Shown piece by piece: positions 1-12,049 of a stretch of 64,000 bases of DNA (its first letter is position 1; each line of letters starts with the position of its first letter). The notes beneath the pieces are model-generated. The model was not told the DNA's origin. It was given only the letters and a program-made list of their open reading frames with translations, and did not search any database. Location of the stretch: the NCBI GenBank assembly GCA_021014325.1, contig CM037474.1, positions 22,004,488-22,068,487 of the forward strand. Reading direction: 5' to 3'. The stretch is from Plazaster borealis (lineage: Eukaryota; Echinodermata; Asteroidea; Forcipulatida; Labidiasteridae). A program made the position numbers and the translations under genes.

Positions 1-92
1 TAGACTGACGTCCTATCAATCTTATAATCACAATACAAATCACTGTGCAGTAGTGACAACTCATGAATCCCTCTTTGTGAAATCTATACCAT
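1..92. repeat. Truncated 'TTTCACAAAGAG' inverted-repeat element
   Basis: The end near position 80 reads CTCTTTGTGAAATC, and the interior carries ATCACAATACAAATCAC and GACAACTCATGAAT. Both match the more complete element at 25089-25238. The other end lies outside the window. Non-coding. Confidence 0.6.
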
Positions 93-117
93 GCTCGATT
101 TGTGGCAGAGTGTTCTT

Positions 118-640
118 ACATGTGTGTGTGTGGGTGTGGGTAGGTATTGTGTGTGTGTGGGTGTGTGCGTGTGGGTAGGTATCCACATTCAAACCGTGGA
201 CCTATAACAAAAGGGATAATAGGTCCACGGTTGCTATCACAAAGGAAATCATTGTGGTCCACGGTTGCTAACACAAAGAGTTGAACAAAGGAGGGTCCAC
301 GATTGCCGGTGTTTACACACGTGTGTGTGTGGATGTGTGTGTGTGTGTGTGCCTTCATATTCACTACCTTATGGAGACCGAGAACAAAACAGAAAAGGGA
401 AAACAAAAGGTCTCCATAGGGGAATTCTAAAGACTTGGGTGCTCCACAAGGAATTTTGTGTACAAAGTCTATGGGAGGTTCTTAACTATAGGGACAAAGG
501 AAAGAACAAAAGATGTCTCCACAGGGATGTAAAAAATAGAATCTGTGTGTGTGTGTGTGTGTCCCCCCCCCCCTATGTTCCCATACTTTAACACACCGCA
601 CATTTTCCTCTTGTACAGAGGTACCCCCCCCCCCTCCCTA
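118..640. repeat. GT-rich microsatellite plus short tandem units
   Basis: TG/GTGGG runs at about 118-178, 318-352 and 543-562 flank a minisatellite. The unit GGTCCACGGTTGCTA recurs at roughly 40-bp spacing around 222, 256 and 296. A related segment at 361-535 carries several copies of a GGTCTCCATAGGG-like core. C-runs follow at 563-573 and 624-633. Reading frames here are shadows of the repeats. Confidence 0.8.
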
Positions 641-1490
641 AAATCCGAAGAATTCCTGATATTCCCAGAACACAATGAAGACACAATACGAGTGGCGTCT
701 TTGGGGAGGGTACACCTTGTCACATATCGAGCACTAAATGGTAAAATCGAGCCCAGGAAACGTTACCATAAGCATTTGAATTAGCTTTTCTTTCAGAGTG
801 CTGAAGCGCATGCAATAAATCTTGTTAAGGTCAGTGTCGAAACGCGTACACATCCACGATTTATGTTATCCTTGACGGGGTGTGTATGAATTGGGGGTGT
901 ACAATGTAAACTTTGATCACCCCGAACTTCCAGCTCAATCATTTCCCAGGATGTTTATTCTTGTATTGGATTGGTAATGATTACAAAACGCTGTTAAGTA
1001 TTTCTGCATCCCTATTTCAACGGAACCAGCTCGAATGCATCCACGCTTGGTCGATCTATGGTGTATCGTACTGACCCTGTTTGACAGCCGAACATAATTT
1101 CCCTTTTCCTTCCACGTGGACACAACTTTACGCTCAAAACCGGCACAACTTACTGACAGTGGCAACCGCATCGAGACATTAGCGCCTATTGTTTTGTAGT
1201 ACCGGATAACCGGTAGGAGGAAAGGCACAGGAAGAATTCGAATTATCGAATGTAAAGTATCAACAAGTTCCATTAGCGTGAGAGTATGCTTCCGCCATGT
1301 CAAGTTTTAAGATGGTGAGTGTCGATTATCAGTAGGACGTGTTTCCGTTTGAAGTGTATTTTTCTTCAAAATTCAATACAAAATATCACTTACTCGTTGT
1401 TTTTACAGCTATAATGAGATCAAGAATTTCGTTCACTGGAGGAGCGTTTATTGTTACCCGGGTGTGTGTTAGCTAAGCTAACTGCTTGGG
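640..1490. other. No gene recognised; possible isolated first exon near 1297-1314
   Basis: No protein family is recognisable on either strand. One point deserves mention. CCGCCATG at about 1294 opens a six-codon frame ending in AAGATG, followed at once by a textbook donor, GTGAGT, at 1315. This could be a first coding exon of an unidentified + strand gene, or a distant alternative ATG exon for ARPC4. No second exon could be matched to it. Confidence 0.3.
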
Positions 1491-1494
1491 TTGA

Positions 1495-1760
1495 CGGTGT
1501 TGTCGTTTTCGTCGTCCTTGTTGTTGTTATTATTGTTGTTGTTGCTGAACTTGCTATTTGTTTGCTGTTGTTGTTGTTGTTGTTGCTGCTGCTGCTGCTG
1601 ATGCTGATGCTGCTGCTGATGCTGCTGCTGCTGTTGTTTTTATTGTTGTTTCTGTTACTGTTTTTCTTGTTCTCGTACCCGTTAGTTTTGTTTGAAAACA
1701 AAACCACATTCCCCCCCCCAAAAAAAAAAAAAAAAAAAAAGAAAACGCACGAAAAAAAAG
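1495..1760. repeat. Trinucleotide (TTG/TGC) repeat and homopolymer runs
   Basis: Degenerate TTG and CTG triplets run from about 1495 to 1670, followed by a C-run and a long A-run at 1712-1742. This generates spurious poly-Leu frames on + and poly-Ser/Asn frames on -. There is no sign of a real gene. Confidence 0.85.
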
Positions 1761-1896
1761 TTTCCTCCAAAGGCTCAATTTATTATGATACATAAAGGAC
1801 TGGATGGTTTTCTCATCCACTTTAAAGAAAAGGTTCATCTCCCAAAGTAGATCTGTAATGCAGGCCGCAAATGTGACTCATGGTGCAGTTAAAACG

Positions 1897-2286
1897 TTAA
1901 AGGGATTGTATATACGTTTGGTAATTGGAACCCACTGTTTGTTTCAATCCTATATAGTTGTAGACCATAAAACTAACCTGTGAACATTTAATTAGGTGGT
2001 AGCGTTTTTGAGATATTGCCGAAAACCTGGAGCGGTTATGTCCACGCGGGGAGAATAATCTGCAATTGGAAATACACAATCTGAGAAACGTTACTATTAG
2101 TAAAGCGTCTCAGATTCAAATTTTTGGGGGATAAAAAGTGATATCTTTTTCCATAACCGCAGTACTTCTAAGTGAAAAGTTTCTCAAAATGCATTACACT
2201 ATCCAAAGCTGCGGTACCTCTTATACCAAGTAAGTTTTTAGCCATTAATTTTCAGAGTCATTACCAAACGTATACAGACCCTTTAA
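1897..2286. mobile_element. TTAA-flanked MITE (T2/Kolobok-like), 'AGGGATTGTATA' subfamily
   Basis: Both ends abut TTAA (1897-1900 and 2283-2286). The termini AGGGATTGTATATACGTTTGG and its inverted counterpart ending CAGACCCT form the terminal inverted repeat. The interior is non-coding. Copies of the same subfamily are at 16707-17109 and 40001-40386. TTAAAGGRR-type ends are characteristic of T2/Kolobok MITEs described in Xenopus; placing this family there is an inference. Confidence 0.8.
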
Positions 2287-3880
2287 CTAGACAGTGCCTA
2301 CGCTCTCTTTGCTCTCTTTGCTCTCTGATGTGACCACTTTTCAGAGTGGATTATTTCCCCATCCATCCCCTCTCTAAACATAAAGACAACGCACACTCAG
2401 ACCGAAAAAACCCACCAAGACACACCCGTAGCTTATTTTAGAAGTTATTTTAACTCGATACATTATCACTCTCCCCCCTGCACATTTCCGATTATGAGTT
2501 TTACTCTCTGCTGCAAGGATAACAACGGAAACGTTGATTCACGCAGGAACAAAAATGTCAGATTCAAATGCCTGCGAGTTGTCATGTCACATTCATTCAA
2601 TCGCAAAGTTTACGAGGGTGACTTCTTTCAACTTGTCAAGTCTGAAACTCGGATACTCATAATTAGGGCCAGTCCTACTACCTCCTGTCATGATAATCGT
2701 GGAATGTTTGACGTGGATGATTATGGAGACCGATCACAGCATATCGTTGGCCATTGGTAACTTTTTCATTCATGAAAAGGAGCAGCCTACTTTAATAAAA
2801 GTATCAACCACTACTGGTACACGAAGCTTATACAAAATTATGCATTTTCACACACAAATCTCTGCTTCAAAAATCTTGATTGGAGATGTGTTGAAATGAT
2901 GCCTCCTCAAAATTATTCCGTTTTACATGTCATCAAAAAGTTTCGCTTATACGTTTTTCTGTCATAATGCTTCGCAAGTATAGAAGGCTATGAACGTATT
3001 CAAGACACCCCAAAATCAAGGTATCACCTTGGTAGCATTGGTTGGAACTTTGTTGCTATACCAATTATTGAAAAAGCACTATGAAAACAGGTTGTTGTTA
3101 CCAATTTTTCGTGCAGCACCTTTTTGTTTTAACATACGTTGGTTTCCATTGAATAAAAACAAAACAATGATTGTTGCACTGCACCTTGAAGCGAAGCACT
3201 GCCCGGTACCCTAAGATAAGGCCCCCCACACAAAAATGTTCGTTTGTCCTCGTCCGATCGACCGTCCTTTGCGTCGCAATTTTATTTTTATTTTGTTCAA
3301 CAAGGTTTTTTTTCTTTCAATATTTTCATTAAAAATCTCAAAAAATTTGTAAAGATGTTTCGAAACCGGAATAAACTATAGAATCTCGTAAGTTGGACAG
3401 TTTTTAGTATTAAAATACTATTGAAAGACATTTATTAAAAGAGTTCAATACAGTGAAAGTGTTGTGTTTTGTGTTCGGTTTGGACTTAATATTTCAATAC
3501 CAAAGAGTTTATATTCCCCCAAAAAATCTCCATAAAATAATATTTGAAAAATCGAACTATCGACCCTACTTTTTGAGGACCCTCTATAATGGACAAATAA
3601 ACATTTCTGGCCTACGAGATTATGCTTTTGCAGGATGGAAATGATAACTGAGTCACGCTAAGGAAGGTGGTGATTCTTGGAACTATTGAACTGTTCTTAA
3701 TCCTAGAAGCGCCATCGCTTCTTCAAACACGGGATATCAGAAGATGTCTATCGATATTTTGCATGAGCACCTTGTACGGTCTAGAAATTAATGCTCATAG
3801 CTTTGTATTATTATATATTTCTGGTATATGAAACCAAGGATGCCTCATAAGTGAACTTAATCACTGTAGCTCCTAAGTCA
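2287..3880. other. No gene recognised
   Basis: AT-rich sequence. Short frames such as those at 2494-2760 and 2990-3214 show no recognisable domain and no convincing exon structure. No strong repeat is evident apart from T-rich and A-rich tracts. Confidence 0.5.
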
Positions 3881-3889
3881 AGGAAACCT

Positions 3890-4176
3890 GTAAACAAGGG
3901 TGCTTGTTATATGTGAACCAGAAACACCGGATAACCCCTATACTACTCTTCCATGATTAAGTGTTCTGGGTTCTTTTACGTGCACTATCAATCCTCCTAG
4001 TACACGGGGCCTATGGCTTAATGTCCCATCCGAATGTCAACGCAATTAGTAAAGTATCTTGATCAAGGACATAAGAGCCACGACCAGGAGTCGAACCCAC
4101 ACTCTGCTGACCAGAAACACCAGAGCTTGAGTCCGGTGCTCTTAACCGCTCGGCCACGACGCACCACAACATATTG
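3890..4176 (-). mobile_element. tRNA-Leu-derived SINE
   Basis: Read on the - strand, the head is GTCGTGGCCGAGCGGTTAAG, then CACCGGACTCAAGCTCTGGTG (anticodon-like CAA in a Leu-type arm) and a B-box-like GGGTTCGACTCC. The body holds motifs shared with the other copies (TCCTTGATCAAGATAC, GTAAAAGAACCCAG). Copies are at 26068-26450, 36880-37037 and 42389-42640, with fragments near 25047 and 32780. Confidence 0.75.
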
Positions 4177-5152
4177 CACGATGAGCCGTCGTCGAGGTCT
4201 CGAGGGGCTCATATTTAGGCGGTAGAGGGTCTCGATTTGTCTATGGACGGAAAAAGGCCGGAAAAAACAGCTTCCTTTTCAAAACAAAGTCTGCTCGCAA
4301 AATGACATAACTTTTATAAACTTGACATATATAAATAATAAGTGTATCTTACCCGTATAGTCTTCAAAGTGAGGGTGCACTCTTTGTGCGAAATCACCGG
4401 TCTAAGGTTTGCTGCAAGATTTTGTCGACGAGCTAGAGGTTGAAATATTCCCAAAGAGCTATTCTCTCTTGACAACTATGTGTAGAATCTCCGGGTTGTT
4501 TTTGTAGGTGTGAAGTTTGAAGTGAATCCCTTTTTCCGAAGATTCTGTTGGCTTGGTGGTGTCCCGACAGGGTTTCCTCAGTCTATTCAAAGCTTACGTC
4601 CGGAACTAATTGGGTGGGTAACACCCACGGGGTGAATTCGTTAACGGTATGGATTCAGTTTGTCAGCAGACTCGATGAGTTCCAAGCCAATGAGGAGGCG
4701 AATTAGATGCAAAATCCCAGAACGAATGGATCAGGGCATGTGGGCTCACAACCAACCACAAGACGGTTGGTTACCAAGAAACTTCTCCTCACTCTCTACC
4801 GTGACTTTAGTTTTCAGGACTGGGTATTTCTAGCATCGGCACAGACCCTGCTGCTCTGCGGTTGGCACGGCCGTGACTGACGCTGGCGCAACTCACTCAC
4901 GCAGTCGTCAGATCAAAATTTGGGATTTTGGTGAGGAATCCGTGACGTCACCGCTAACCTAGTTTCAGCACGAACACCGTTTGTTCGCTGGTTGTTGTCT
5001 AAGTTCCAATGTTGTTTTTAATTATTTCATTGTATGGAGGCTATAGGCAGAAGTCACTACTTTGCATGAAACAGTTGATCCGTGAACGATGGTAGAAAAT
5101 TCATTCTTGTCGTACGTGTCTTTTGCAACACAACGCACACTAGTGCACAACT
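4177..5152. other. No gene recognised
   Basis: No coding similarity or complete transposon identified on either strand. The only frames are short. Confidence 0.45.
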
Positions 5153-5570
5153 ACGGAGCTCTGGAAGAGCCATTCAACTTGTTGAGATCCTGAGATAACT
5201 GCAGGATGATGAAATCCTGAGATGATTTGTTTCGGGATGACGAAATCTTGAAAGTAGAATTTCGTCTTCCAGGCATATTTTATCCCGGGATGAGGACATC
5301 CTAAAAGTAGGATCTTCCCAGGCCTTAATCTATCTTGTGTTCTCGACATTTTCGTAATGTTATCATCCCATGCTGAATTATCTCGGGAAGTCGAAATCCT
5401 ACGTTCAGGATGTCGTCATCCTCGGATAAAATACATCGGGAAGACGACATCTTATATCTCCTGAGATAAATCATCTCAGTATGACGTCATTCTTACATTT
5501 ATGATGTAATCATCCTGCTGTAAATCATCTCAGGATCTCAACAAGTCGGATGGCACTTCCAGAGCTCCGT
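5153..5570. mobile_element. Fold-back/MITE element with ACGGAGCTCTGGAAG ends
   Basis: The left end ACGGAGCTCTGGAAGAGCCAT is inverted at the right end, ATGGCACTTCCAGAGCTCCGT. A second inverted pair just inside is TTGTTGAGATCCTGAGA and TCTCAGGATCTCAACAA. The interior is a degenerate array of short 'GATGANNNCATCCTGAGATAA' units. No coding capacity. A target duplication is not clear. Confidence 0.75.
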
Positions 5571-6510
5571 ACACATCAGTAAGTTGTTGTTCTCTATTTA
5601 TTTAGCTGAGCACGAGCCGCAATAACGCACCAATTCCCAGGGGACGACTTTCTGTTTTTCAAAGTCACAATAGCTGGGTGCGTTGACCTCCCTCATCACA
5701 GTCATAACCCCCCGTTGAATCGACTCTAACTTTTCGCTCGGATTTCGGGTTGAACAAAATAAAAAGAAGAGAAAGGAATTCATTCCGGCGTGAGCAAAAA
5801 AACTGTTTGTACCTCTTGGTGTTTTGTAACATCTACAAGGCATTTGTCCTAGTGGGGGCATTCCATGGAGAGTAGTCTCTGTCCTATTGTCCCAAAGAGC
5901 TGACCAAAGTAAATGTTGTTTTGGTGGAGAGTTGAGGCATGTGGGGATTAGTGAACCGTCTGCGGGCACAGCGCGGCGTGGGTCCCCCTTAAAGACATAA
6001 TATCATGGGTCATTTAGGGGACATAAGGCAAACAGTGCCCGCTAGGGGTGCAATCAAGTGACCGGTTAATGGCTTGGAATATCCCAATTTAAACATTTTC
6101 ACATTTCCCCAGGTGGTTGTCATTGCTTTAACTCAGTGAGGTGACAGCTATCAGTTTTATTGTCAGCTCAAGTTAGTGGGGCACATAAGGGGGACATTTG
6201 GGGGGAGTTGTACCTTTGATGACGGAAGTCAGAATATGTCACAGCATGATACAGATATTTGGCATCACTATGTTTACAAATTACACGGTGCTTTTTTATC
6301 AACTTTTGAAATTAGGAAAGGGGACACATCTCAAAACTTGTTCAGCTGTTACTTATATAACTCTTGTATTTGATGAAATAGAATTAGCTGTTGCAAAATG
6401 CTTACCAACCAAAAGGACTCTTGTAAGATTAAGATAGCTAATGAGTACTCCTGTTCCAAAATCCTTACTTATGGTTTACCACGCAAGGTTCGTGTGTTGG
6501 GCCACAATTG
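5571..6510. other. No gene recognised
   Basis: The - strand frame at 5598-5969 has no recognisable motif and no supporting splice signals. A short sequence at about 6310-6365 (GACACATCTCAAAACTTG) recurs at 7837-7885, so the LINE that follows lies between two copies of a dispersed repeat. Confidence 0.4.
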
Positions 6511-7565
6511 TTTTCATTTTATACTTGCCCAATTGCAGATATAATTAAGCATCAGCCTGGTGTCAGATTCCATTTCTATGCGGACGACATTCAGTTGTAT
6601 GTTTTTGCTGACCCCCGGAAGCCAGGTGATATAGATCAAGCTCTTTCTGTTCAAACGAGATGCATATCTAAAATTAAGGACTGGATGTGCCAAAACATGC
6701 TTCTCCTTAACCATGAAAAAACTGAATTGTTTATTGCAGCACAACCAAGAATTCAAAAACTTGTACCCAACATTTCTCTTTCTGTAGGAAATACCATAAT
6801 CAAACCATCCTCCACAATAAGAAACCTTGGCATTGTCTTTGATTCAGCCATGACTATGTCACAACATGTTTCTTCTATCTGTAAAACTGTAAATTTTCAT
6901 CTGAGAAACCTGTCACGTGTACGTAGCCTGATAGATGAAACAACTTGTCATCACGCTGTCCGTGCTCTAATCACATCTCGTTTAGACTACGGTAACTCTC
7001 TTCTATATGGTTTGTCCAGCAAAGACATCAAACGTATCCAACGACTCCAGAACAGGGCAGCCAAATTAATCTTTATGGCAAAGAAATATGACCACGTCTC
7101 ACCCCTCCTTCAACAACTGCACTGGCTTCCTATTCATGAACGTATCATCTTCAAGTTGTTAACCAACACATATAAATGTTGGAACGAAACTGCTCCCCCT
7201 TACCTTACTGAACTTATCACTCCTTACCAGCCTAATCGCACACTCCGTTCCAGCTCAGATACAAGAATTCTCACAAAACCTCAAACCAGATACTCTTCAT
7301 CTTCCAAAGGTTTTTATGCAGCTGCTCCAAACCTTTGGAACAATCTTCCTTATCAAATACGTCATGCCATTTCACTTACTGAATTCAAAACATCGCTTAT
7401 AACTCACCTTTTCCAGTCTTATTTTGCTTACTAGGCTGTTTATATTTTCATTTCATTCCTTTGCATTGTTAATTGTTGATTGTTGTAATATTTATTGTTG
7501 TAAAGCGTTGTGGTACCTTCTGCGTAAGAACGCTATATAAGTGCTCAGATTATATTATATATTTA
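6511..7565 (+). mobile_element. 5'-truncated non-LTR retrotransposon (CR1/L2-like LINE), RT C-terminal half
   Basis: An open frame to 7434 carries the reverse-transcriptase catalytic box FYADD (6572-6586) and then typical LINE landmarks in order: LNHEKTELF, IRNLGIVFDSAM, ITSRLDYGNSLLYGL, IQRLQNRAAKLI, LHWLPIHERIIFKLL, APPYLTEL and a final AAPNLWNNLP. The endonuclease and the N-terminal RT are missing, as expected of 5' truncation. The tail ends with the AT-rich CGCTATATAAGTGCTCAGAT. It encodes the enzyme part that copies RNA into DNA at a nicked target and cannot be autonomous as it stands. The clade is inferred from motif resemblance only. Confidence 0.9.
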
Positions 7566-8272
7566 TGTGGAAATTATGACACAAAGGTAAAATTTCCCAT
7601 TATGACTATACTGTATAGAATCTCGCCTGCTAGAAAGGCCCTGGAATGTACAAGGTCCTCATAATAACTGTGTTCTTCCATTGAGCTGTGTACAAATCGT
7701 GCCTGGCAGGAAGTCAGCCAGGGCATGGATTTCATGCAGGCACGATTCGTACACATCTCAACGGAAGAAAACATTAACTCTTTACTCTATGGAGATTTCA
7801 CTGTTTGAGTTTCATCAGCTTTTGATATGAAGAAAGGGGGCACATCTCAAAACTTGTTCAGCTGTTACTTTTGTATAACTCTTGATTCTGTGTGGGAAAT
7901 AATGATCAAAAATTTAAAAAATTCCCATATGACCTGGGCAGCATCTTGCCTGCCAGAAAGGCCCAAGAATGTACAAGGTCACTCTTTTCGAAAACAAAGG
8001 TCACATAATCTATACTCTTACACCGAAGCCACTTTGGTGACATAATGTGCCATGTTTTGCAACGAGGATGCGGGAAAGAAAGATCCTCTCCGGTCATTGT
8101 GTGTTCGTTCACGTTACATTCCTTGAATTTCCTCTTTGTGTTCCTTTATGAATTGCCTTTAGGTCCCTCATGAATGAGAGTAACAACATGTCGCCAGGGT
8201 AGCCTCAGGACCGTTTGTCAGCCAACAATCCAGCTATGTATGTAGAGATCAGTTGAGCATTTTTAAAGGCCT
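7566..8272. repeat. Dispersed repeat with a hairpin (7675-7770)
   Basis: CTTCCATTGAGCTGTGTACA and AATCGTGCCTG near 7675-7720 are matched in inverted order by CAGGCACGATTCGTACACAT and CTCAACGGAAG at 7737-7768. The TAGAAAGGCCCTGGAATGTAC motif (7630) has a near copy at 7958. No gene seen. Confidence 0.55.
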
Positions 8273-8637
8273 GTACACGTTTGGTAATTACTCAAAATAT
8301 ATACTAGCATAAAAACTGACTTGGTAACGAGCAACATAGAGCTGTTGATAGTATAAAACATTGTGAGAAACGACTCCTTCTGAAGTAAGGTAGTTTTTGA
8401 GAAAGAGGTAATTTCTCACTAAAATAATAAAATACTTCTTGCAAGAAGCCTTTTATTCCTATCTGAAAGCACACAAATTTGAACAACAAGGGTGTTTTTT
8501 CTTTCATCATTTTCTTGCAACTTCGATGACCAATTGAGCCCAAATGTTCACAGGCTTGTTATTTTATGCATATGTTGGGATACACCAAGTGAGAACACTG
8601 GTCTTTGACAATAACCAAACGTGTTCAGTGCCTTTAA
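8273..8637. mobile_element. TTAA-flanked MITE, 'AGGCACTGGACACG' subfamily
   Basis: TTAA occurs at both boundaries (8273-8276, 8634-8637). The ends AGGCCTGTACACGTTTGG and CCAAACGTGTTCAGTGCCT are inverted. The interior matches copies at 33572, 61081 and 61622 (for example GCATATGTTGGGATACACCA and TTTCTCACTAAAATAATAAA). Non-coding. Confidence 0.85.
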
Positions 8638-8650
8638 TGGGACATTTATA

Positions 8651-9023
8651 AAAGAAAGAAGTCATAATTATAAGTCATAATTGTGACTTATATCTCATGA
8701 TATATGAATTAACATAATTCATATAATGATGTCATATTTATGAGATATATCTCATATTCATAAGTATGTAAGTCATAACTAAGAATTATTGTTATAATTA
8801 TGAATTAGCAAAAGTCATAACTATATGACCGTCTCATAATTACGAAATTAGCATTATACATCATGACTTTTATCTCATAGATTATTTTGAATTAGCACAA
8901 GTCATCGTTATGACTTGCGCCAATTAAGTCATATCTATGACATATAATTATAAGTATTAATTATGACTTGTACCAAGTCACACTTATGAGATAAGTCTTA
9001 GTTATGACTTTTTGTTCTTTCTT
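8651..9023. mobile_element. AT-rich inverted-repeat element built of GTCATAATTATGAC units
   Basis: It is bounded by AAAGAAAGAAGTCATAA on the left and the inverted TTATGACTTTTTGTTCTTTCTT on the right. The interior is a dense run of short palindromic units (AGTCATAATTATGACTT variants, ATGAGATATATCTCAT). Probably a MITE; no coding capacity. Confidence 0.65.
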
Positions 9024-9776
9024 CTTCTCTCAAATGCCTCTTTCATGTTTCTGTTTAATCACCATTTGTAAACGGGGAAAGAAAGTGACGAAAACTTGGA
9101 CCCGCAAATGGGTGATTAATAAAAAATATAAATACCAGGGCGATCGCGTATGCTTTTACGAATCCTAGCTCGCATTAATTTTTACTAGGGGATGTGGTTG
9201 TACCTTCTACAATCTGCTCTACCAACAGCAAAATTATATTTTTTCCTGTTACGATGTTTCTTGAACAAAATAGACGATTGAGATCTAATTCTACCTCCAT
9301 GGATGTACTCTTCCACCAAAACAATTACGTAACATTCCAGACGTATCCTCGGTATTGCACAATACTTACATACCAATGGTATTGTTACCAGAGAGACGCC
9401 TTACCAGATTAGCAATGAAAGGAACGACGATCCAGACCGATAAATCATAAAAACACAATTCCAGAGTTGTAAAAAACTTTACCACGAAGGACAAACTCTG
9501 AAAAGGGACAATGGTTCACTGCACCGATCTACAAAACCGGAACAAAAGAACCCCAGAGCATGGCCCGGTCCAACCATAGAGAAAAGACCTTAACTCTATG
9601 GTCCAACGAGCTGCAGCATTCCGATCAGCAGACCCCAGTCAGTCAAACGTCAGGACGCTGTTTTTCCTTCTTCGGCGGACATTTCTATAAGTTGATTATC
9701 ACCGTGGGGGCTGACAAGAAAACGCCTTCAAGCTCTCCCAATGGCCAGCCTTTATTGAGACCTGGTTTAAAGGCAG
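9024..9776. other. No gene recognised
   Basis: The + frame that opens at 9560 runs into the MITE downstream and shows no domain. A short inverted repeat, GTCCAACCATAGAG versus CTCTATGGTCCAAC (9568-9607), is the only structure noted. Confidence 0.4.
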
Positions 9777-9998
9777 GATACACTTTTGGTAGTTGTCAAA
9801 GACCAGTATCCTCATTTGGTGCTTCATGCCTAAAGCCTTTCTCAGATGTATTTTTGAATGTGTGGAAAATTACCTCTTTCTCTAAAACTTCTTCAAAGGG
9901 GTCGTTTCTAACAGCGTTTTATACTATCAATAGCTCTCCGTACTCTTTAATGGCTATTAATTTGTTGGGTAATTACCAAAGGTATACCCTCTCTTTAA
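9777..9998. mobile_element. Shortened TTAA-flanked MITE, same family as 8273
   Basis: TTAA at 9777-9780 and 9995-9998. The left end AGGCAGGATACACTTTTGG and the right end TTACCAAAGGTATACCCTCT are degenerate family ends. About 140 bp of interior is missing compared with full copies. Confidence 0.7.
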
Positions 9999-10675
9999 TG
10001 TTTTGGCTGAACACGACAGGAATAATTTATTATATGAACTAGCATAATGACAAAAGTGCAGTTTTAAATATCGTTTGATGAGAACATAGAAGAACATCAC
10101 ACTAACCATGCTTACCACAGTCAACAACACCAGGGGCACAAATTTGACAAATATTTTTCGACAATCCATATACCATGACCTTCAAATCTTTGATTTACAG
10201 AAAAAGTTGTGGTTTACATTATTATGAGGCTCAGCGCTTGAGTGTCTCTGTATTGTGGTGCACCCTTCGCCGTAAAAAGGGGACAGAATCTTCAGGGGAC
10301 AGGATCTCCTGCCATACAGTTACTCCATCACCCGCAACTGTCCACGAGTCTAGTGTCCTTGCAAAAACAAGGCAACCAATAATACAAAAAAATTCGTTAT
10401 GTTTCACACGAGGGCGCACTCCATAATTTTCATTCTTAGAGGCTGACACTTCTGAATGAATCATGTAGGCTACTCACCAGACAGAGGATCCAGGAAATCA
10501 AGGGTAAAAAGGGGGTCTCAAATAATGGGCAGGAACTAAGTGGGCAATAGGTCTGTACCGAGATTAGGGCTGTAAATTGATGGCAGAATTTTAGAGGAAC
10601 TTAGTTATACAAAACATAATCATAACAAAGTGAAGTGTTTTGGGCTGTTTCAGTCTCAATTTCGTTTCATTTAAT
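9999..10675. other. No gene recognised
   Basis: Short frames only, with no domain and no clear repeat structure. Confidence 0.4.
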
Positions 10676-10679
10676 TTCA

Positions 10680-10860
10680 TTTCATTTATGTGGTTGTGAA
10701 ACCAAGCCTCAGAAAAGCGAACTTAATCACTGTACTAGCCAAGAACCCAATGGGGAGAAGAACAGGAAGGAAGTTTCAGTTTGAGATGTGGGAGAGGAAA
10801 ACCCCAGAGAATATTCCCGGGGGACCCACGCAGTCATAGGTAGTGACTGAAATAGCCTTT
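10680..10860 (-). mobile_element. Fragment of a second tRNA-related SINE family
   Basis: It shares, in reverse complement, the block with TTCCCTGGAATAATTCTCTG, GGTTTTCTTCCCA and AACTGAAACTTCCTTCC found at 16430-16575. The AAGCGAACTTAATCACTGTA tail also recurs at 29150 and 3860. The tRNA-like head is missing or too degraded to call here. Confidence 0.55.
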
Positions 10861-11439
10861 TGAAATCATGGCGACAAAACATGTTTGAATCTGAACTATT
10901 TTTCTAACCTTGTTTGAATCTAAATGCAATGCAAGAGCAGAGATGATAAACACCATACAAATGAAGAGAAAAAAAGAAAGAACAATAAAACGTTCTTCTT
11001 CTTCTTTCTTGTTGTCTTAAACATTCCCAAACAAACATCAGCAGGTTATGTGAAACAATTTCTTTCTTCCATCTCTCTGCGGTAAAAATGTACTTTTCTT
11101 CCCACACCAATGATGTATCGTCTGTGCACATGAAAGGCAGGGCATGTGTAGTTTTATTTCAAGTTGTAAGTAAAGAGCCTTTGCAAGATGCAGGTTTCGG
11201 GTAACATTACTAGTTTTGAGGAAGTCAAGAAATTTGAAGAGTTTTTTTTCTTTTCTCGAATAGCTGGTGGTGAGGGGTAACAAAGTTCCTGCTTTCACAA
11301 GTCACAATTGCTGATTCTTGTCAAACGAGAGTGCTTGTTAAATGATTGTTACTTACAAAACAGTAACTTATCTTATCACTCAAACACTGCTTTGAAAAAA
11401 AGAATAGTTTGTCAAGAATTTTGAGAAATTTTTGTTTCA

Positions 11440-11660
11440 GCATGGAAACCACACACACGAACAGGTGTATTTCCGGCCTCGTGGTGGCGCTATTATCTGC
11501 CCGCCGCACTGGTTCTCCAACTTTTTAGACTGGCTCCGTTGCCTTGATACTGTTCAGCCGCTCACGGCTGGTTTGGGTACCAGTGTGGTCCAATTCTAGC
11601 CTACTGACGTGCATGCAGACTCTATTGCAGGGCGTTTCCGCATTGTAAGGAAGTCTAAAC
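11440..11660 (+). promoter_or_regulatory. Possible ARPC4 promoter/5' UTR
   Basis: A short CpG-bearing stretch with TTTCCGGCCTCGTGGTGGCG and CCCGCCGCAC (ETS- and YY1-like motifs by eye) precedes a candidate initiator exon at 11661. TATA is not obvious. The call rests on position, base composition and the adjacent ATG-donor; no transcript evidence is available. Confidence 0.3.
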
Positions 11661-11663
11661 ATG
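11661..11663 (+). CDS. ARPC4: Candidate ARPC4 coding exon 1 (ATG only)
   Basis: The sequence TCTAAACATG|GTAAGA combines a good initiation context with a donor directly after the ATG. Exon 2 enters in phase 0 with the second residue, so exon 1 needs to contribute only Met, as I recall for vertebrate ARPC4. The intron would be 5,516 bp. Alternatives are another ATG|GT site, including the one at 1312, or a site I did not recognise. Confidence 0.4.
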
Positions 11664-12049
11664 GTAAGAAAAATCAGTATAATTCTTAGTTTTGTGTAAA
11701 TAATAACAATTATGCTGATATGATGAGATGGTAAGATATATAGTTGGGTATCTGTCATTTATTTGTTGTCTTAAATTTGAGGAGAAAGATTTACTTCAAC
11801 GTGTCCAAACATCAACTGAATTTGCCTTAGGCTACCCCTTTTTGGCTTGCCTAATGGAGGATGGCCTAACTGTGGTTTCTAGCTCACTGTAGGTATGTGA
11901 AGAAAAAATTCAAAGTGAACCAATACGAATGCAATTAGTACCACTGGAAAGAGCATGAAAAATCCTACACAGTGATACCAAAATTATTGAGAAGTCTTAA
12001 TTGATAAAGAAATTACAAGCATTTGAAGCTCGTTAATTAGCGTCATTTT

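Noticed and set aside
116..784. Overlapping frames with runs of Val/Cys/His/Thr on both strands
   Set aside because: They come from the TG/CA microsatellite and minisatellite units; no domain or splice support.
1420..1838. Poly-Leu and poly-Ser/Asn frames
   Set aside because: They are translations of the trinucleotide repeat and a long A-run.
5598..5969. 123-codon - strand frame
   Set aside because: No recognisable motif, no flanking exons, and composition like the surrounding non-coding DNA.
9560..10042. 160-codon + strand frame
   Set aside because: Its second half is the inside of a TTAA-flanked MITE and its first half has no known domain.
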